A DNA stretch of 64,000 nt, from the NCBI GenBank assembly GCA_916048095.2, contig OU696570.1, positions 5,633,518-5,697,517 of the forward strand, written 5' to 3'. Positions within the stretch are counted from its first letter, which is position 1. Each line of letters starts with the position of its first letter. This stretch comes from Sacculina carcini (Eukaryota; Arthropoda; Thecostraca; Sacculinidae). The notes below the pieces were generated by a model. It was not told the origin of the DNA and did not search any database. It saw only the letters and a program-made list of their open reading frames with translations. Below, one piece after another: positions 23,644 through 34,094 of this stretch. Made by a program: the position numbers and the translations under genes.

Positions 23644-23829
23644 TATTATTATCAATAATTACAGGCAAATCCAGTAGCATGGGAAGAGTGCAAGCACTAT
23701 TACCACCCTAAGGTGGCACCATGTACCGGAAGCGCCCAAAAGAATCAGAGAGAAAAGGACTTCGAAAAGAAAAAAGTCTAGAAAGGGAGTTGGAAAGAAA
23801 ATAATAAATAAATAACAATAAATAATAAC
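23640..23829 (+). repeat. Dispersed repeat E, left part
   Basis: Reverse complement of 39060-39230 with clear similarity (AATTACAGGCAAATCCAGTA, GGTGGCACCATGTACCGGAA). The repeat continues at 29822-30000 on the far side of the nested insertions. Its last eight bases (23822-23829, ATAATAAC) are the target-site duplication of the hAT-like element. Confidence 0.85.
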
Positions 23830-25092
23830 TAGGGCTGTCAAAAGTTAATAAAGTTACTTTTTCACCTAAAGGTCACTTTTTCATAAGCTAACTAAAACTG
23901 CATGAAAAAGTTGTGTGTGATAATTATTAAAAAAGATATTAGGTTACCAAGAGTTACTTTTTCATCGTTAGGATACTTTTTTGTTTTTTAGGTTACTTTT
24001 TTATCGTCAGGTTACCTTTTGATATTTTTCTTGCTACTAGGTAAGCTTACCGCGAAGTTTGGTGACTTTTTGCAGTTAAAAGACACAAAAACGGTATATA
24101 TGAGGATAAAATAGGAAAGTAGGGGGAATATCTGGTATAAAGATCAAGAAATGTAAAAAAATTTGCGGTTAGGATTTAGCAATTGATCTTCACCTTAATA
24201 TCTGTGCTACTCGATATGTATACGTTTTTGGGTACACAGGATAGCGTCATTCCATTTTATAAAATGTCCACGAACCGGAGTGTCTTGAGATGTTTGGAGC
24301 GTGGTATAGTGCGATGTGTGAGCTCTCTATACCAGATACTGCACTGTAGCACTTGACAGTACGCAATTTACTTGAACAGGAATTACCACGTGATTTTCAG
24401 GGCGTGAGATAGCGCCATTTTCCCACGTTTGACATTTATAAGACTGTGAGCACAGGGTGGTACATATGGGAGGACGGGGGCATTCACACATGTAGTGTTT
24501 ACTCTCACACTAATATACAAGCTGTAGCACGTTCTATTTGATAAAATGTTCCATTGAAACCATAAAAACAACATTATTGCGACCATTACTTAAGATATTT
24601 ACATTTGCAATTATTGTTTTTCGCATTTGTATTAGCTTTCCACTTTTAATTACATTTTGATGGTTATGCTCCTTTTTGCGATGTTAGCCAAATCATATTA
24701 AGTCACGTTTGGTGGTTTGTTGTAAAAATGGTACCAGATTGTAGAAAGGGTGGAAAAATAGTACCAACTCGGAAAGAGGATAGATAAGAAGGACTGGTGT
24801 ATTTTCTTCCTTCAGAACTGCAAACAGAATATGACCTTTTTTGAAGGAGGTTATTTTTAGGTTACTGTATTGGTTATTAGGTTACTTTTTATGTTCAAGG
24901 GCAAACATCAAACAAACCGTGTATTTCATATAGCGCACTAATCATAAAAGGCGTGATAAACATGTGATAAAGCGATTTAAAAGTGATAATAACATTAAAA
25001 CTCATAGGTTTTAGGTTACTTTTTTAGGTTACTTTTTCTCGAAAATAAAGTTACATTTTTCTGATTTTTAGGTTACTTTTTTGACAGCCCTA
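23830..25092. mobile_element. hAT-like non-autonomous element, copy 1
   Basis: Perfect 14-bp terminal inverted repeats, TAGGGCTGTCAAAA at the left and TTTTGACAGCCCTA at the right. They are flanked by the 8-bp duplication ATAATAAC at 23822-23829 and 29822-29829; the right copy was split off by the later LTR-element insertion. Eight-base duplications and TA.GG ends are typical of hAT. The subterminal parts are rich in AGGTTACTTTTT motifs on one strand. No transposase is visible. A second, broken copy is at 36246-36684 and 39238-39373. Confidence 0.9.
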
Positions 25093-25094
25093 AT
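25090..25094. other. Target-site duplication of the intact LTR element (left)
   Basis: CTAAT, repeated at 29819-29823. Five bases is the usual Ty3-type staggered cut. The site straddles the last three bases of the hAT element and two bases of its duplication. Confidence 0.92.
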
Positions 25095-25287
25095 TGTTGT
25101 GTATCGCATTTCTTACAAAACCAGCAACATAACACAACAGAATATATTTAAATCCTCAAATGAAACAAGCAAATAATGGAACGTAAGCAACGTGTTTCTC
25201 CCCAGTACACAATTGTCGCACATGCGCCGAAAGCGCTCAGTTTGTAACGCTACTAGCTTATTATTACATTTAGCACACGCCACAACA
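25095..25287 (-). repeat. 3' LTR of the intact element
   Basis: 193 bp; by eye every base equals the LTR at 29626-29818. Confidence 0.95.
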
Positions 25288-25297
25288 CCTCCCCACC
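25288..25297 (-). promoter_or_regulatory. Polypurine tract
   Basis: Minus strand GGTGGGGAGG directly before the 3' LTR; the expected primer for plus-strand DNA synthesis. Confidence 0.85.
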
Positions 25298-25313
25298 AAT
25301 TGGAAGCAATAGA

Positions 25314-28300
25314 TCAGCAATGCGGACAATGCCGTGGTTTGGGAGTCCTCTTCGATCGTCTTGGTACTGCGACTTGGCTGTCTTGCACCATAGGAGGTTC
25401 GTTCGAGAAGTGCACCCTTCTACGTGTACATGAGTGGAATGAACGCCGTGGTTTCTCCCGAGGCTGCTCTCTCTCGCTCTGGAACTCTTCCGGTACTTCT
25501 CCTGGGTCAGCATCGTCGTTAGTTGCGTATCGTTTGCGTAGTTGTTCAACGTGACGTCGCCAGAGGGGACCACGCGGTACGACCTTCACATTCATACAGC
25601 GACTGCCACATCGTTTGACGACTATGGCAGGAACCCATCGTGGATCTCTGTCTCGACGCGGTCCGCAGTATAGCGCGTAAGCTGCGTCTCCTGGGCGATA
25701 CAATGACTCTTTGGATTTGTCCTGCTGCTGTGATCTGGAAGCGATTTGGTCTTGCTTTCTTTGAATGATGTGTGTTGGAGACGGTAATAGCGTGTCAAGT
25801 AAAGTGCGCATCTGTCTACCGTTGAGCATTTCACTCGGTGACAATCCTCCAGAAGTAGGTGTTCTTCGGTATTGCATGAGAAAGTCTCTCAGTGCTGCTC
25901 TCGCAGGGAGCTGGCTTTTCGACATAGACCTTTTGAATGTCTGTATGAGACGTTCCGCCGCCCCGTTTGTAGCTGGATGATACGGCGCTCCCGTGAGATG
26001 TACGATTCCTCTTTCAGCACACCACACCTTGAATTCTTCACTTGAAAATGCAGGTCCATTATCGGTAACAATTGTATGCGGATACCCAAAATGGGCAAAA
26101 TCATGTTCAAGAAGCTCCGTCGTTGCCTTCGTAGTTACGGCTTGAGTCGGATGGATGCACGGGTACTTGGACAGCGCATCAGTCATCACCAACCAGTTTT
26201 TGCCGAGAAAGTTCACAGCATGATCCACATGCACTCGGCTCCAAACCTTTTCTGGTAACATCCAAGGGTGTACCGCTGGTTTTGGTGGACGGTTCTGCTG
26301 TTCCCCACAAGACGTACAACTACGGCAAGTCGTTTCAATTTCACTGTCGATGCGAGGCCAATACACTGACGTCCGAGCTAGTTGCTTCATTCGCACCATA
26401 CCCATGTGTCCAGAATGTAGAATCTGCAAAACATTTGGACGCAAAACAGAAGGAATCACAATCCTGGAGCCGTACAATAAGCATCCATGTATCGTAGACA
26501 ATGCAGTTGCACAACTCCTGAAACTTTCAACGTCATCATCGTCCGTTTTCTGAACAGGCCAGCCTTCACGCGTATATCGCATAACCGTAGCAATGACTCT
26601 GTCTTTCGATGAATGTGCTTGTACGGATGATGCACTCGCTACTTTCACTTGATCGTTAATAGCGTTTATGGCATAAACTGCATCAATGTCTTTTGCATCC
26701 TCTTCTTGGTCAAATCCAGCATCATTGCCAACTGGTAGTCGGCTCAAAACGTCTGCATTGGCATGTTCAGCCGTTTTGCGGTACTCAATGCAGTATTGAT
26801 AATGGCTCAGCTCCAGAGCCCATCGAGCAAGACGGTTTGCAGCTAAAACCGGAGTAGAATTTGTTGGACCGAACAACGCAAGAAGCGGTTTATGGTCTGT
26901 CACCAGTATGAACTTTCGACCGACCAGATATTGAGGGAATTTTCGGACCGCGAATATAATTGCCAGGGCCTCTCTTCGCACTTGGCTGTATCGCCTCTGA
27001 CACTCCGTTAACATCTTTGATGCATTTGCAATTGGACGCTCACTACCATCTGGATACCGATGGAACAAAACAGCTCCCAGTCCTACCCCGGACGCATCGC
27101 ATGAAATACCGATCGGAAGACTCGGATCGAAGTGTGTCAGTAGGACGTCAGAAGCGAGCATCTCTTTCAATTTCTCAAACGCTTCCTGCTCTTTATCACT
27201 CCATGTCCAAGTGACTCCTTTCTTGCATAGCTGGTACAACGGTTCGGACACAGTGGAGAGATTCGTCAAGAATTTCCCGTAAAAGTTTACTGAACCGAGA
27301 AACGATTTCAAAGTTGAGACATCCTCAGGAGCAGGGAGACGAATCAAATCATCTACCTTTGTACTTTTAGACACACCATTCATTGATAGCACATGTCCCA
27401 GGTATTCAACGCTGGTGTCCGCAAAGCGGCACTTGTCGATACGACATCGCAATCCATTATCAGACAGTCGTTGTAACAGACCACGGAGATTTTGTAGGTG
27501 ATCCGCTTCGTCCACACCGCTGACAAGAATGTCGTCGAGGAAAACAACGACGCCAGGTAGATCCGACGTTAGTTGCTCCATTATTCTCTGGAAGTAGCCG
27601 GGGGCGGAGCTGATACCAAATGGTAACCGTTTTTGAAGCAGAACACCTTTGTGAGTGCTCAAAGCAAGTCGTCTTTGGCTGACAGGTCCGAGGCGAATTT
27701 GGTTGTACGCATCGGCGAGGTCAACCTTGGAGAATCCATAGCAGCCATGCAATCTGCTCATCAGCTCTTCTGCTGTTGGAAGTGGTTGCCGGTGTGTCTC
27801 TAACTGCGGGTTGACATTAGCTGAATAATCACCACACACACGGATGGAAGACTTCCCTTCACTGTTCTGTTTCTTTCTCACCGGGACCACCGGTGTACCG
27901 TAGTCGTTGAATGACGTTCGCTCCCATATTCCTTTCTTTATGCCTCTCTCATAGGCCTGTGACAAGTCATCTTGCATAGCGAATGGTACCGGTCGAGGTT
28001 TGCAGAAAATAGGTTTGGTGCTCTCTTTGAACTGAATTTCCAGCTCAAAGTCTTTCAAGCAACCTAACTCATCCTTGAACAAGTCTTGAAATTCGCTGCA
28101 AAGTTCACGGCAGGCAGTTTTCAGTGAAGTCAGTGACTCACCTTCTTTCACTGTGTAGACCGATGATTTTTTCATCGTTTGAACGGCTTTGTCAACTGAA
28201 ATATGCATTGCAGCTATGGCGTCGCGACCCAGTAAGCTCAGTCCGACAACATCGGTCACGACGATCGGAATATGACAGCTGGCTCCAGTGGAAGCTCGTA

Positions 28301-29453
28301 CCTGCCCAGTGAAGCCACCTAGTATTGGCAGTGTGTGCTTCGAGGCTGACTCGTATTGTGTATGGATTTCCCGTAGCGCAGGTTTGCCGAGCTTCATCCA
28401 GTTATCCTTCGTGATGAAGTTGGCTGCAGATCCCGTGTCAAGTTCCATAATGCATGTTTTGCCTTCAATTTCCACCTCAACTTCAAGCTTGGGAATTTTC
28501 ACGTCGGTCTGATTCACTCTGTTCAGAACCTCGAGTTTCGTAATACATTTGACATCTGAAGTAGTAGTAATTCGTTTCTTCTGTTTGCAAATAATCTCCA
28601 AGTGTCCTTTCTTTTTGCAGAAATTGCAAACCGAATCTGCATGTCGGCATACATTTGCCTTGTGACCGTGTTTGCCACATCGAAAGCAGTGTGGCTTTCT
28701 CGAGTCACTTGACTTCGAACGACTTCGGTTCACTTTATCGTTAACGGCATGAACTACACGTGATGCACCCCCATATACAGTCTCTTTGGCAACTTTTGCC
28801 GCATCCTCAACCTCTGCCGCCAATTGAACTGCTCTTGAAAAATCTAGGTCATCGTCCTTGACCTTGAACATAGACTTAAGTACAGCTTCGTTGTTTATTG
28901 AACACACAAATCTGGTTCGCATGGCTTCATCCAACGGATCTCGGATGGAAGGAAAGTCACATGTCACGGCATCCTGACGTATACGCGACGCTAACTCCTG
29001 GACCGTCTCTCCTGGCTTACGCTCGGTATTCGTCCAGAATTTATACCGCTCGCGCACGACAAACCTTTTTGGGTCAAATTGCATTTTCATGTAGTTGCAG
29101 ATATCTGAGATAGTGAGAGAATTCACTTCCCGCGGAGGAGACTCTTGTGCAGCGAGCTTAGACAGCATCTTGTAAATCATTTGCGACTGATTAGTGAGAA
29201 ACACTTGTGCCTGTTTATCCTCCGACACGGAATTGGCACCGCAAAAAGTGCAGAATCTAGACCAGTAATCGGTCCACAACTCAGTTGTAGAATCAAAACT
29301 CGCAAAAGCTGGTACGGAAGTGGTGGTATTTGAATTAGCAACACTGATAGAACTGAGTACAGTATGCATTTGTTCCTGGTATTGTCTCATCTGTTCCTGC
29401 TGTTGCTCCATTTGTTTTTGCATGAGCTTCAAGAGTTCACCAACCTCAGCCAT
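25314..29453 (-). CDS. gag-pol: Gag-Pol polyprotein, uninterrupted
   Basis: The frame is open from an upstream ATG at 29507, but the ATG at 29453 (MAEVGELLKLM) is the likelier start, giving about 1379 residues. Numbering from the upstream ATG: a Gln-rich coiled-coil-like stretch near 30-48; capsid to about 250; two CCHC knuckles at about 274-287 and 294-307; protease LDTGS near 356; reverse transcriptase with KVDLADAYNQI near 594 and FLDDILVSG near 656; RNase H with Asp in SCDASG (804), Glu in REALAI (846) and Asp in TDHKPL (871); integrase HHCC finger near 1031-1067 and D,D,E in HVDHA, VTDNGPAF and NGAAERL (about 1095, 1149, 1185). Every catalytic residue I can check is present. Gag and Pol in one frame with two knuckles fits the Mag-like group; the clade is inferred from memory of motifs. 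Confidence 0.95.
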   Translation of the reverse strand: MAEVGELLKLMQKQMEQQQEQMRQYQEQMHTVLSSISVANSNTTTSVPAFASFDSTTELWTDYWSRFCTFCGANSVSEDKQAQVFLTNQSQMIYKMLSKLAAQESPPREVNSLTISDICNYMKMQFDPKRFVVRERYKFWTNTERKPGETVQELASRIRQDAVTCDFPSIRDPLDEAMRTRFVCSINNEAVLKSMFKVKDDDLDFSRAVQLAAEVEDAAKVAKETVYGGASRVVHAVNDKVNRSRSKSSDSRKPHCFRCGKHGHKANVCRHADSVCNFCKKKGHLEIICKQKKRITTTSDVKCITKLEVLNRVNQTDVKIPKLEVEVEIEGKTCIMELDTGSAANFITKDNWMKLGKPALREIHTQYESASKHTLPILGGFTGQVRASTGASCHIPIVVTDVVGLSLLGRDAIAAMHISVDKAVQTMKKSSVYTVKEGESLTSLKTACRELCSEFQDLFKDELGCLKDFELEIQFKESTKPIFCKPRPVPFAMQDDLSQAYERGIKKGIWERTSFNDYGTPVVPVRKKQNSEGKSSIRVCGDYSANVNPQLETHRQPLPTAEELMSRLHGCYGFSKVDLADAYNQIRLGPVSQRRLALSTHKGVLLQKRLPFGISSAPGYFQRIMEQLTSDLPGVVVFLDDILVSGVDEADHLQNLRGLLQRLSDNGLRCRIDKCRFADTSVEYLGHVLSMNGVSKSTKVDDLIRLPAPEDVSTLKSFLGSVNFYGKFLTNLSTVSEPLYQLCKKGVTWTWSDKEQEAFEKLKEMLASDVLLTHFDPSLPIGISCDASGVGLGAVLFHRYPDGSERPIANASKMLTECQRRYSQVRREALAIIFAVRKFPQYLVGRKFILVTDHKPLLALFGPTNSTPVLAANRLARWALELSHYQYCIEYRKTAEHANADVLSRLPVGNDAGFDQEEDAKDIDAVYAINAINDQVKVASASSVQAHSSKDRVIATVMRYTREGWPVQKTDDDDVESFRSCATALSTIHGCLLYGSRIVIPSVLRPNVLQILHSGHMGMVRMKQLARTSVYWPRIDSEIETTCRSCTSCGEQQNRPPKPAVHPWMLPEKVWSRVHVDHAVNFLGKNWLVMTDALSKYPCIHPTQAVTTKATTELLEHDFAHFGYPHTIVTDNGPAFSSEEFKVWCAERGIVHLTGAPYHPATNGAAERLIQTFKRSMSKSQLPARAALRDFLMQYRRTPTSGGLSPSEMLNGRQMRTLLDTLLPSPTHIIQRKQDQIASRSQQQDKSKESLYRPGDAAYALYCGPRRDRDPRWVPAIVVKRCGSRCMNVKVVPRGPLWRRHVEQLRKRYATNDDADPGEVPEEFQSEREQPREKPRRSFHSCTRRRVHFSNEPPMVQDSQVAVPRRSKRTPKPRHCPHC

Positions 29454-29604
29454 TGTAAAAATGTACGTATATGCCGAAACGTTGCACGTAAAAATTCCAG
29501 TATACACTCAAAGTGACATAAACATACCAAATACCAATTATTTGATGAACACTACGTAGAAAGCAAAGTAGCAATGTTCAAAACAATACAGTAATTGGAA
29601 TTAT

Positions 29605-29620
29605 CCCATCCTCGTCGCCA
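29605..29620 (-). promoter_or_regulatory. Primer binding site
   Basis: On the coding strand TGGCGACGAGGATGGG lies five bases inside the 5' LTR. It begins TGG, complementary to a tRNA CCA end. The tRNA identity is not assigned. Confidence 0.75.
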
Positions 29621-29625
29621 TTTTC

Positions 29626-29818
29626 TGTTGTGTATCGCATTTCTTACAAAACCAGCAACATAACACAACAGAATATATTTAAATCCTCAAATGAAACAAG
29701 CAAATAATGGAACGTAAGCAACGTGTTTCTCCCCAGTACACAATTGTCGCACATGCGCCGAAAGCGCTCAGTTTGTAACGCTACTAGCTTATTATTACAT
29801 TTAGCACACGCCACAACA
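29626..29818 (-). repeat. 5' LTR of the intact element
   Basis: 193 bp, the same as 25095-25287. It must hold the promoter for the genomic RNA; ATATATTTAAAT inside is a possible TATA region. Confidence 0.95.
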
Positions 29819-29821
29819 CTA

Positions 29822-30000
29822 ATAATAACCCATCATCCGATAACACTCCATAATATCACTCCGCCCACGTTCCTCAATAAATAATAACAATCAACAATAA
29901 ATATGTGATTCAGTAAATAACAACCATCAATAAATAAGAATAAATATGAATTAATAAGTAATAAATAAGAATCAAGAACAATAAATATGATTCAACCAGT
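29822..30000 (+). repeat. Dispersed repeat E, right part
   Basis: Begins with the second ATAATAAC duplication and continues CCATCATCCGATAACACTCC and CCACGTTCCTCAATAA. It matches 38960-39041 in reverse, and again 38375-38465. It is rich in AATAAATATGATTCA-type repeats. Confidence 0.8.
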
Positions 30001-30009
30001 GAGACGCCG

Positions 30010-30430
30010 TGTTCGGCGATGAACGAGCGAGCACGAACAAAGAAAACCGCTTGTTAATCGGGCTTACGGTTCCAGAGATATAAGACTCTCAAAAAGCATG
30101 GGCGAAATTTTCTGCTAAATTTAATGAGGGCATAGGGCACGTGTCACGTGCCACACTGGGCACTGATTTAAAAGTGTTTTTCGAAAAAGTAGGGCATTTA
30201 GGACGTGTCACGTGCCACAGTGGGCACTGACATAATTTGGCTTAGTTTCATCCGCGGCAGGAAGGATGAGGCTACCCAACAAAAAAACTCATGTTAATCG
30301 GACTTATGGTTCCTGAGATATAAGCCTCTGAAAAACGTGACCATGGTCGGCCGGCGGGCCGGCCGCTCATACTCATTTTTCTAGTAACACCAAGTATGAA
30401 CTTGCTCGCTTCGCTCGATCGTAATAAAAA
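30010..30430. mobile_element. TIR-bounded element with 175-bp-type internal repeats (short form)
   Basis: Begins GTGTTCGGCGATGAACGAGC and ends GAACTTGCTCGCTTCGCTCG, which give partly matching inverted ends built on CGAGCGAGCG. Inside are two copies of a unit containing TTAATCGG(A/G)CTTA(T/C)GGTTCC, GATATAAG and GTGTCACGTGCCACA. The longer relative is at 34095-35178. Confidence 0.6.
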
Positions 30431-30741
30431 ACATTCAACAATAAATTAAGTAGACGTGCAGCATTGTCTGGCCACAAACCAGATCCAAAGCTGCATACCC
30501 CCAATTCGGCCTTGATATCCAAAACCAACTACACATTATGGAAATATTACATAAGAGGGTAAAGAAGAAGCAAAATGATGCAATAATTTGGGACCAGAAG
30601 ATGCACATAGCAATAAGTTATAATGCTTTTATTGTCTAGTACCTCACACACAAACTCAATCCGACACAAACTCAACCCCTAGTTAGTGATCATTTCTTGA
30701 CGTAAACTAACCTAAATGTCTAGCATATAAGCCCGCCCGTT

Positions 30742-30942
30742 GTGGATCGTTTCGATCCGTTCTGGATCTTTAAGACAAATCCGTTAGTTTTGTATAAGAA
30801 TGCATTCTACACGGTGAAATTGAACGCTTTATTGTCTATAGTTGCTCTCTTCGGGACATATATATTTCATAAAAATGATCCATCTCTTCTTTTACGCTTG
30901 AAACCACTGATCTATATCATTGAGCCCGCGCAGTTATTTTAA
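30742..30942 (+). other. Conserved short ORF (copy D)
   Basis: Open frame of 66 residues with the family core (KTNPLVLYKN, then YTVKLN, then LLLRLKPLIYIIEPAQL). Several substitutions separate it from the 1-9800 copies, while the frame stays open. Confidence 0.25.
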
Positions 30943-30987
30943 CCTCATATTCAAGCATACATACACACACAGACAGACATAGAATTT

Positions 30988-31069
<82 letters not shown>

Positions 31070-31882
31070 TTTAAACCCGCCCGTCGTGCGGAACAGTTCA
31101 TAACATGAAATTCATATTGAATCTATAAAATAAAATGAATACAAATTTAATAGATAAAATTTAACCTGTAAATATGCTAACCAATAGAAATGTCTAAATG
31201 TGAATATTTTCATTATAATTTGGACAAAATATCCCTCGATCCGTCTCATATATGAACCTGCCTGTCGTAAAAATGTCCTTCACATGCAATGTTGTTATTT
31301 TAGATTTTTGCTAGATTTTGTCCTGAACGCTAGCGCTCTAACTAATACTTCACGCGCTTTGCACATAAACTGAAATGTTTATTTCGCAGCAGCGAGAGAT
31401 CATAGGCGGATGAAGTAAATATTTATAGTAGGTCTAAATATTTAATAATGGCTTGTGGAAAAGTTTTTTTAGAAGATGTATCAAAATTATTGGAAAACAT
31501 TGCATGTGAAGGACATTTTTAAAAACGTTTTTCAAGGAGGCTAAGCACCCCTGCAAAATTCCTGGATCCGCCATTGTCTCCATTGATCGCTGTGTTAAAT
31601 CTATCAGTCGTCGGTGGAAATGACATGGTCTTGAATAAACGGTTGTGTCTTTTTCAATGTTAACACTACATATTTAAAAAAAATATACCATCTTGTAGAA
31701 GACAAAATTTCCAATCTGTTGATATAAAAATACTGTCAATTCTGTTGAGCAATTTTTCTCAAACCCGTGGCATAAAATCCCCAAAATGTGAAAAACTCGT
31801 TTGTGCACACACACAGACAGACAGATTAACGTTTTTATTATTATCGGGTTTATATGCTAGTTTATATGTTTATATGCAACAA

Positions 31883-32130
31883 AACCTAGCCTATGACCTT
31901 CTCGCATCCATTTACCCCTAGGGACCAAGTTTCATCAAAATCGTTCCAGTGGTTCAGGAGGAGATAGGGTAAACAGACACAAATGACCTCAATGACCTTC
32001 AAAATGACCTAGGAGGTCAACAAAACCTAGCCTATGACCATCTCGCATCCATTTTACCCCTAAGAACCAAGTTCATCAAAATCGGTCTAGTGGTATAGGA
32101 GGAGATAGGGTACAAACAGACATTTAGAAA
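31883..32130. repeat. ~140-bp tandem units with a retroelement-like motif
   Basis: Two units starting CCTAGCCTATGACC and containing TTCATCAAAATCG.TC.AG and GGAGGAGATA. Three more are at 33593-33970. This TTCATCAAAATCGG..CAG phrase is widespread in invertebrate transposable elements, but I cannot name the family. Confidence 0.7.
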
Positions 32131-32163
32131 ATTTGCAATCAGTATAGGGCAAAAAAATACCAT

Positions 32164-32188
32164 CAATTAGGCCCTTCGGGCCTAATTG
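32164..32188. other. Perfect hairpin
   Basis: CAATTAGGCCC, loop TTC, GGGCCTAATTG: an 11-bp perfect stem closing the 1.78-kb copy. The second copy has the same stem with loop GAA (34017-34041). Helitron 3' ends carry hairpins, but the usual CTRR end is not clearly placed here. Confidence 0.8.
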
Positions 32189-32519
32189 GATACATATGAT
32201 TCAATAAACAGCAACAACAATAATTAAGTAGACGTGCAGCTTTGTCTGGCCACAAACCATATCCAAAGCTGCATACCCCCAATTCGGCCTTGATATTTTA
32301 AACCAACTACACATTATGGACAGATTACATAAGAGGGTAAAGAAGAAGCAAAATTATGAAATAATTTGGGACCAGAAGATATACATAGCAATAAGTTATA
32401 ATGCTTTTATTGTCTAGTACCTCACACACACACTCAACCCGACACAAACTCAACCCCTATTTAGTGATCATTTCTTGACGTAACCTAACCTAAATGTCTA
32501 GCATATAAACCCGCCCGTT

Positions 32520-32720
32520 GTGGATTGTGTCGATCCGTTCTGGATCTTGAAGACAAATCCGTTAGTTTTGTATAAGAATGCATTCTACACGGTTAAATTG
32601 AACGTTTTATTGTCTATAGCTGCTATCTGCGGGACATATTTATTTCATAAAAATGATCCATCGCTTCTTTTACGTTTGAAACCACTGATCTATATCATTG
32701 AGCCCGCGCAGTTATTTTAA
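32520..32720 (+). other. Conserved short ORF (copy E)
   Basis: Same frame and length as 30742-30942 with several residue differences; ends EPAQLF. Confidence 0.25.
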
Positions 32721-34016
32721 CCTCATATTCAAGCATGCATACACACACAGACAGATAGACTATTTCTTATATAGATATAGACTTAAACCCGCCCGTCGGG
32801 CGGAACAGTTCATAACATGAAATTCATATTCAATCTATAAAATGAAATGAATACAAATTGAAAAGTAAAAAATTTAACCTGTAAATATGCTAACCAATAG
32901 AAATGTCTAAATTTGAATATTTTCATTTTAATTTGGACAAAATATCCCTCGATCCGTCTCATATATGAACCTGCCCGTCGTAAAAATTTCCTTCACATGC
33001 AATGTTTTTATTTTAGATTTTTAGCTAGATTTTGTCCTGAACGCTAGCGCCCTAGCGAATACTTCACGCGCTTTGCACATAAACTCAGATGTTTATTTCG
33101 CAGCAGCGAGAAATCATAGGCGGATGAAGTAAATATTTATAGTGGGGCTAAATAATATATTATAGCCTGTTAAAAAGTTCTTTTAGAAGATATATCAAAA
33201 ATTTTGGAAAACATCACATGTGAAGTACATTTATAAAAAGTTTTTCAATTAGGCTAAGCCCCTCTGCAAAATTCCTGGATCCGGCATTGTCCCCATTGAT
33301 CGCTGTGTTAAATCTATCAGTTGTCGGTGGAAATGAAATGGTCTTGAATAAACGGTTATATCTTTTCGAATGTTACACTAAATATTTGAAAAATATATCA
33401 TCCTGTAGAAGACAAAATTTCCAATCTGTGGATATAAAAAACTGTCAATTCTGTTGAGCAATTTTCCTCAAACCCGTGGCATAAATCCCCAAAATGTGAA
33501 AAACTCGTTTGTGCACACACACACACACAGACAGAATAACGTTTTTATTATTATAGGGTTTATATGCTGGTATATATGCTTATATGCAACAAAATCTAGC
33601 CTATGACCTTCTTGTATCCATCTTACCCATAGGGACCAAGTTTCATCAAAATCGGTCCAGTGGTTTAGGAGGAGATAGGGTAAACAGACACAAATGACCT
33701 CAATCACCTTGAAAATGACCTCGGAGGTCAACAAAAACTAGCCTATGACCTTCGTGCATCAATTTTACCACTAAGAACCAAATTTCATCAAAATCGGTCC
33801 AGTGGTTTAGGAGGAGATATGGTAAACAAACACAAATGACCTCAATGACCTTGAAAATGACCTCGCAGGTCAAAAAAACCTAGCCTATGACCTTCTTGCA
33901 TCCATTTTACCTCCAGGGACCAAATTTCATCAAAATCGGTGCAGTGGCTTAGGAGGAGATACGATACAAACAGACATTTAGAAAATTTGCAATCAGTATA
34001 GTGCAAAAAATACCAT

Positions 34017-34041
34017 CAATTAGGCCCGAAGGGCCTAATTG
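34017..34041. other. Perfect hairpin (second copy)
   Basis: CAATTAGGCCC, loop GAA, GGGCCTAATTG; the loop is complementary to that of the first copy, as if the palindrome had flipped. Confidence 0.8.
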
Positions 34042-34094
34042 GAATATGATTCAAAAAACAACAACAGCCAACACTGAGTAAAAGTATAATTTAA

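Larger units (their letters stand above)
25095..29818 (-). mobile_element. Intact Ty3/mdg4 LTR retrotransposon (Mag-like)
   Basis: A 4724-bp element with LTRs of 193 bp that look identical (25095-25287, 29626-29818), TGTTG...CAACA ends, a primer site, a purine tract, a single open Gag-Pol frame and the perfect 5-bp duplication CTAAT. All parts needed for autonomous retrotransposition except an envelope are present, so the insertion is young. It landed in the last bases of a hAT-like element. A decayed relative lies at 46870-47420. Confidence 0.96.
30434..32210. repeat. 1.78-kb tandem duplication, copy 1
   Basis: Starts around CAATAAATTAAGTAGACGTG and recurs at 32213 with many substitutions. 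In order it holds a unique part, the GC-motif repeat with its short ORF (30742-30942), a TA tract (about 30991-31067), ~140-bp tandem units beginning CCTAGCCTATGACC, and a perfect hairpin at its right end. Confidence 0.85.
32211..34045. repeat. 1.78-kb tandem duplication, copy 2
   Basis: Parallel to 30434-32210 from TTAAGTAGACGTGCAGC to the hairpin. It has no long TA tract and three instead of two ~140-bp units (33593, 33735, 33877). The moderate divergence shows it is not an assembly artefact. Confidence 0.85.

Noticed and set aside
25192..29559. Plus-strand frames opposite the intact Gag-Pol
   Set aside because: Antisense shadows of a well-supported minus-strand polyprotein.
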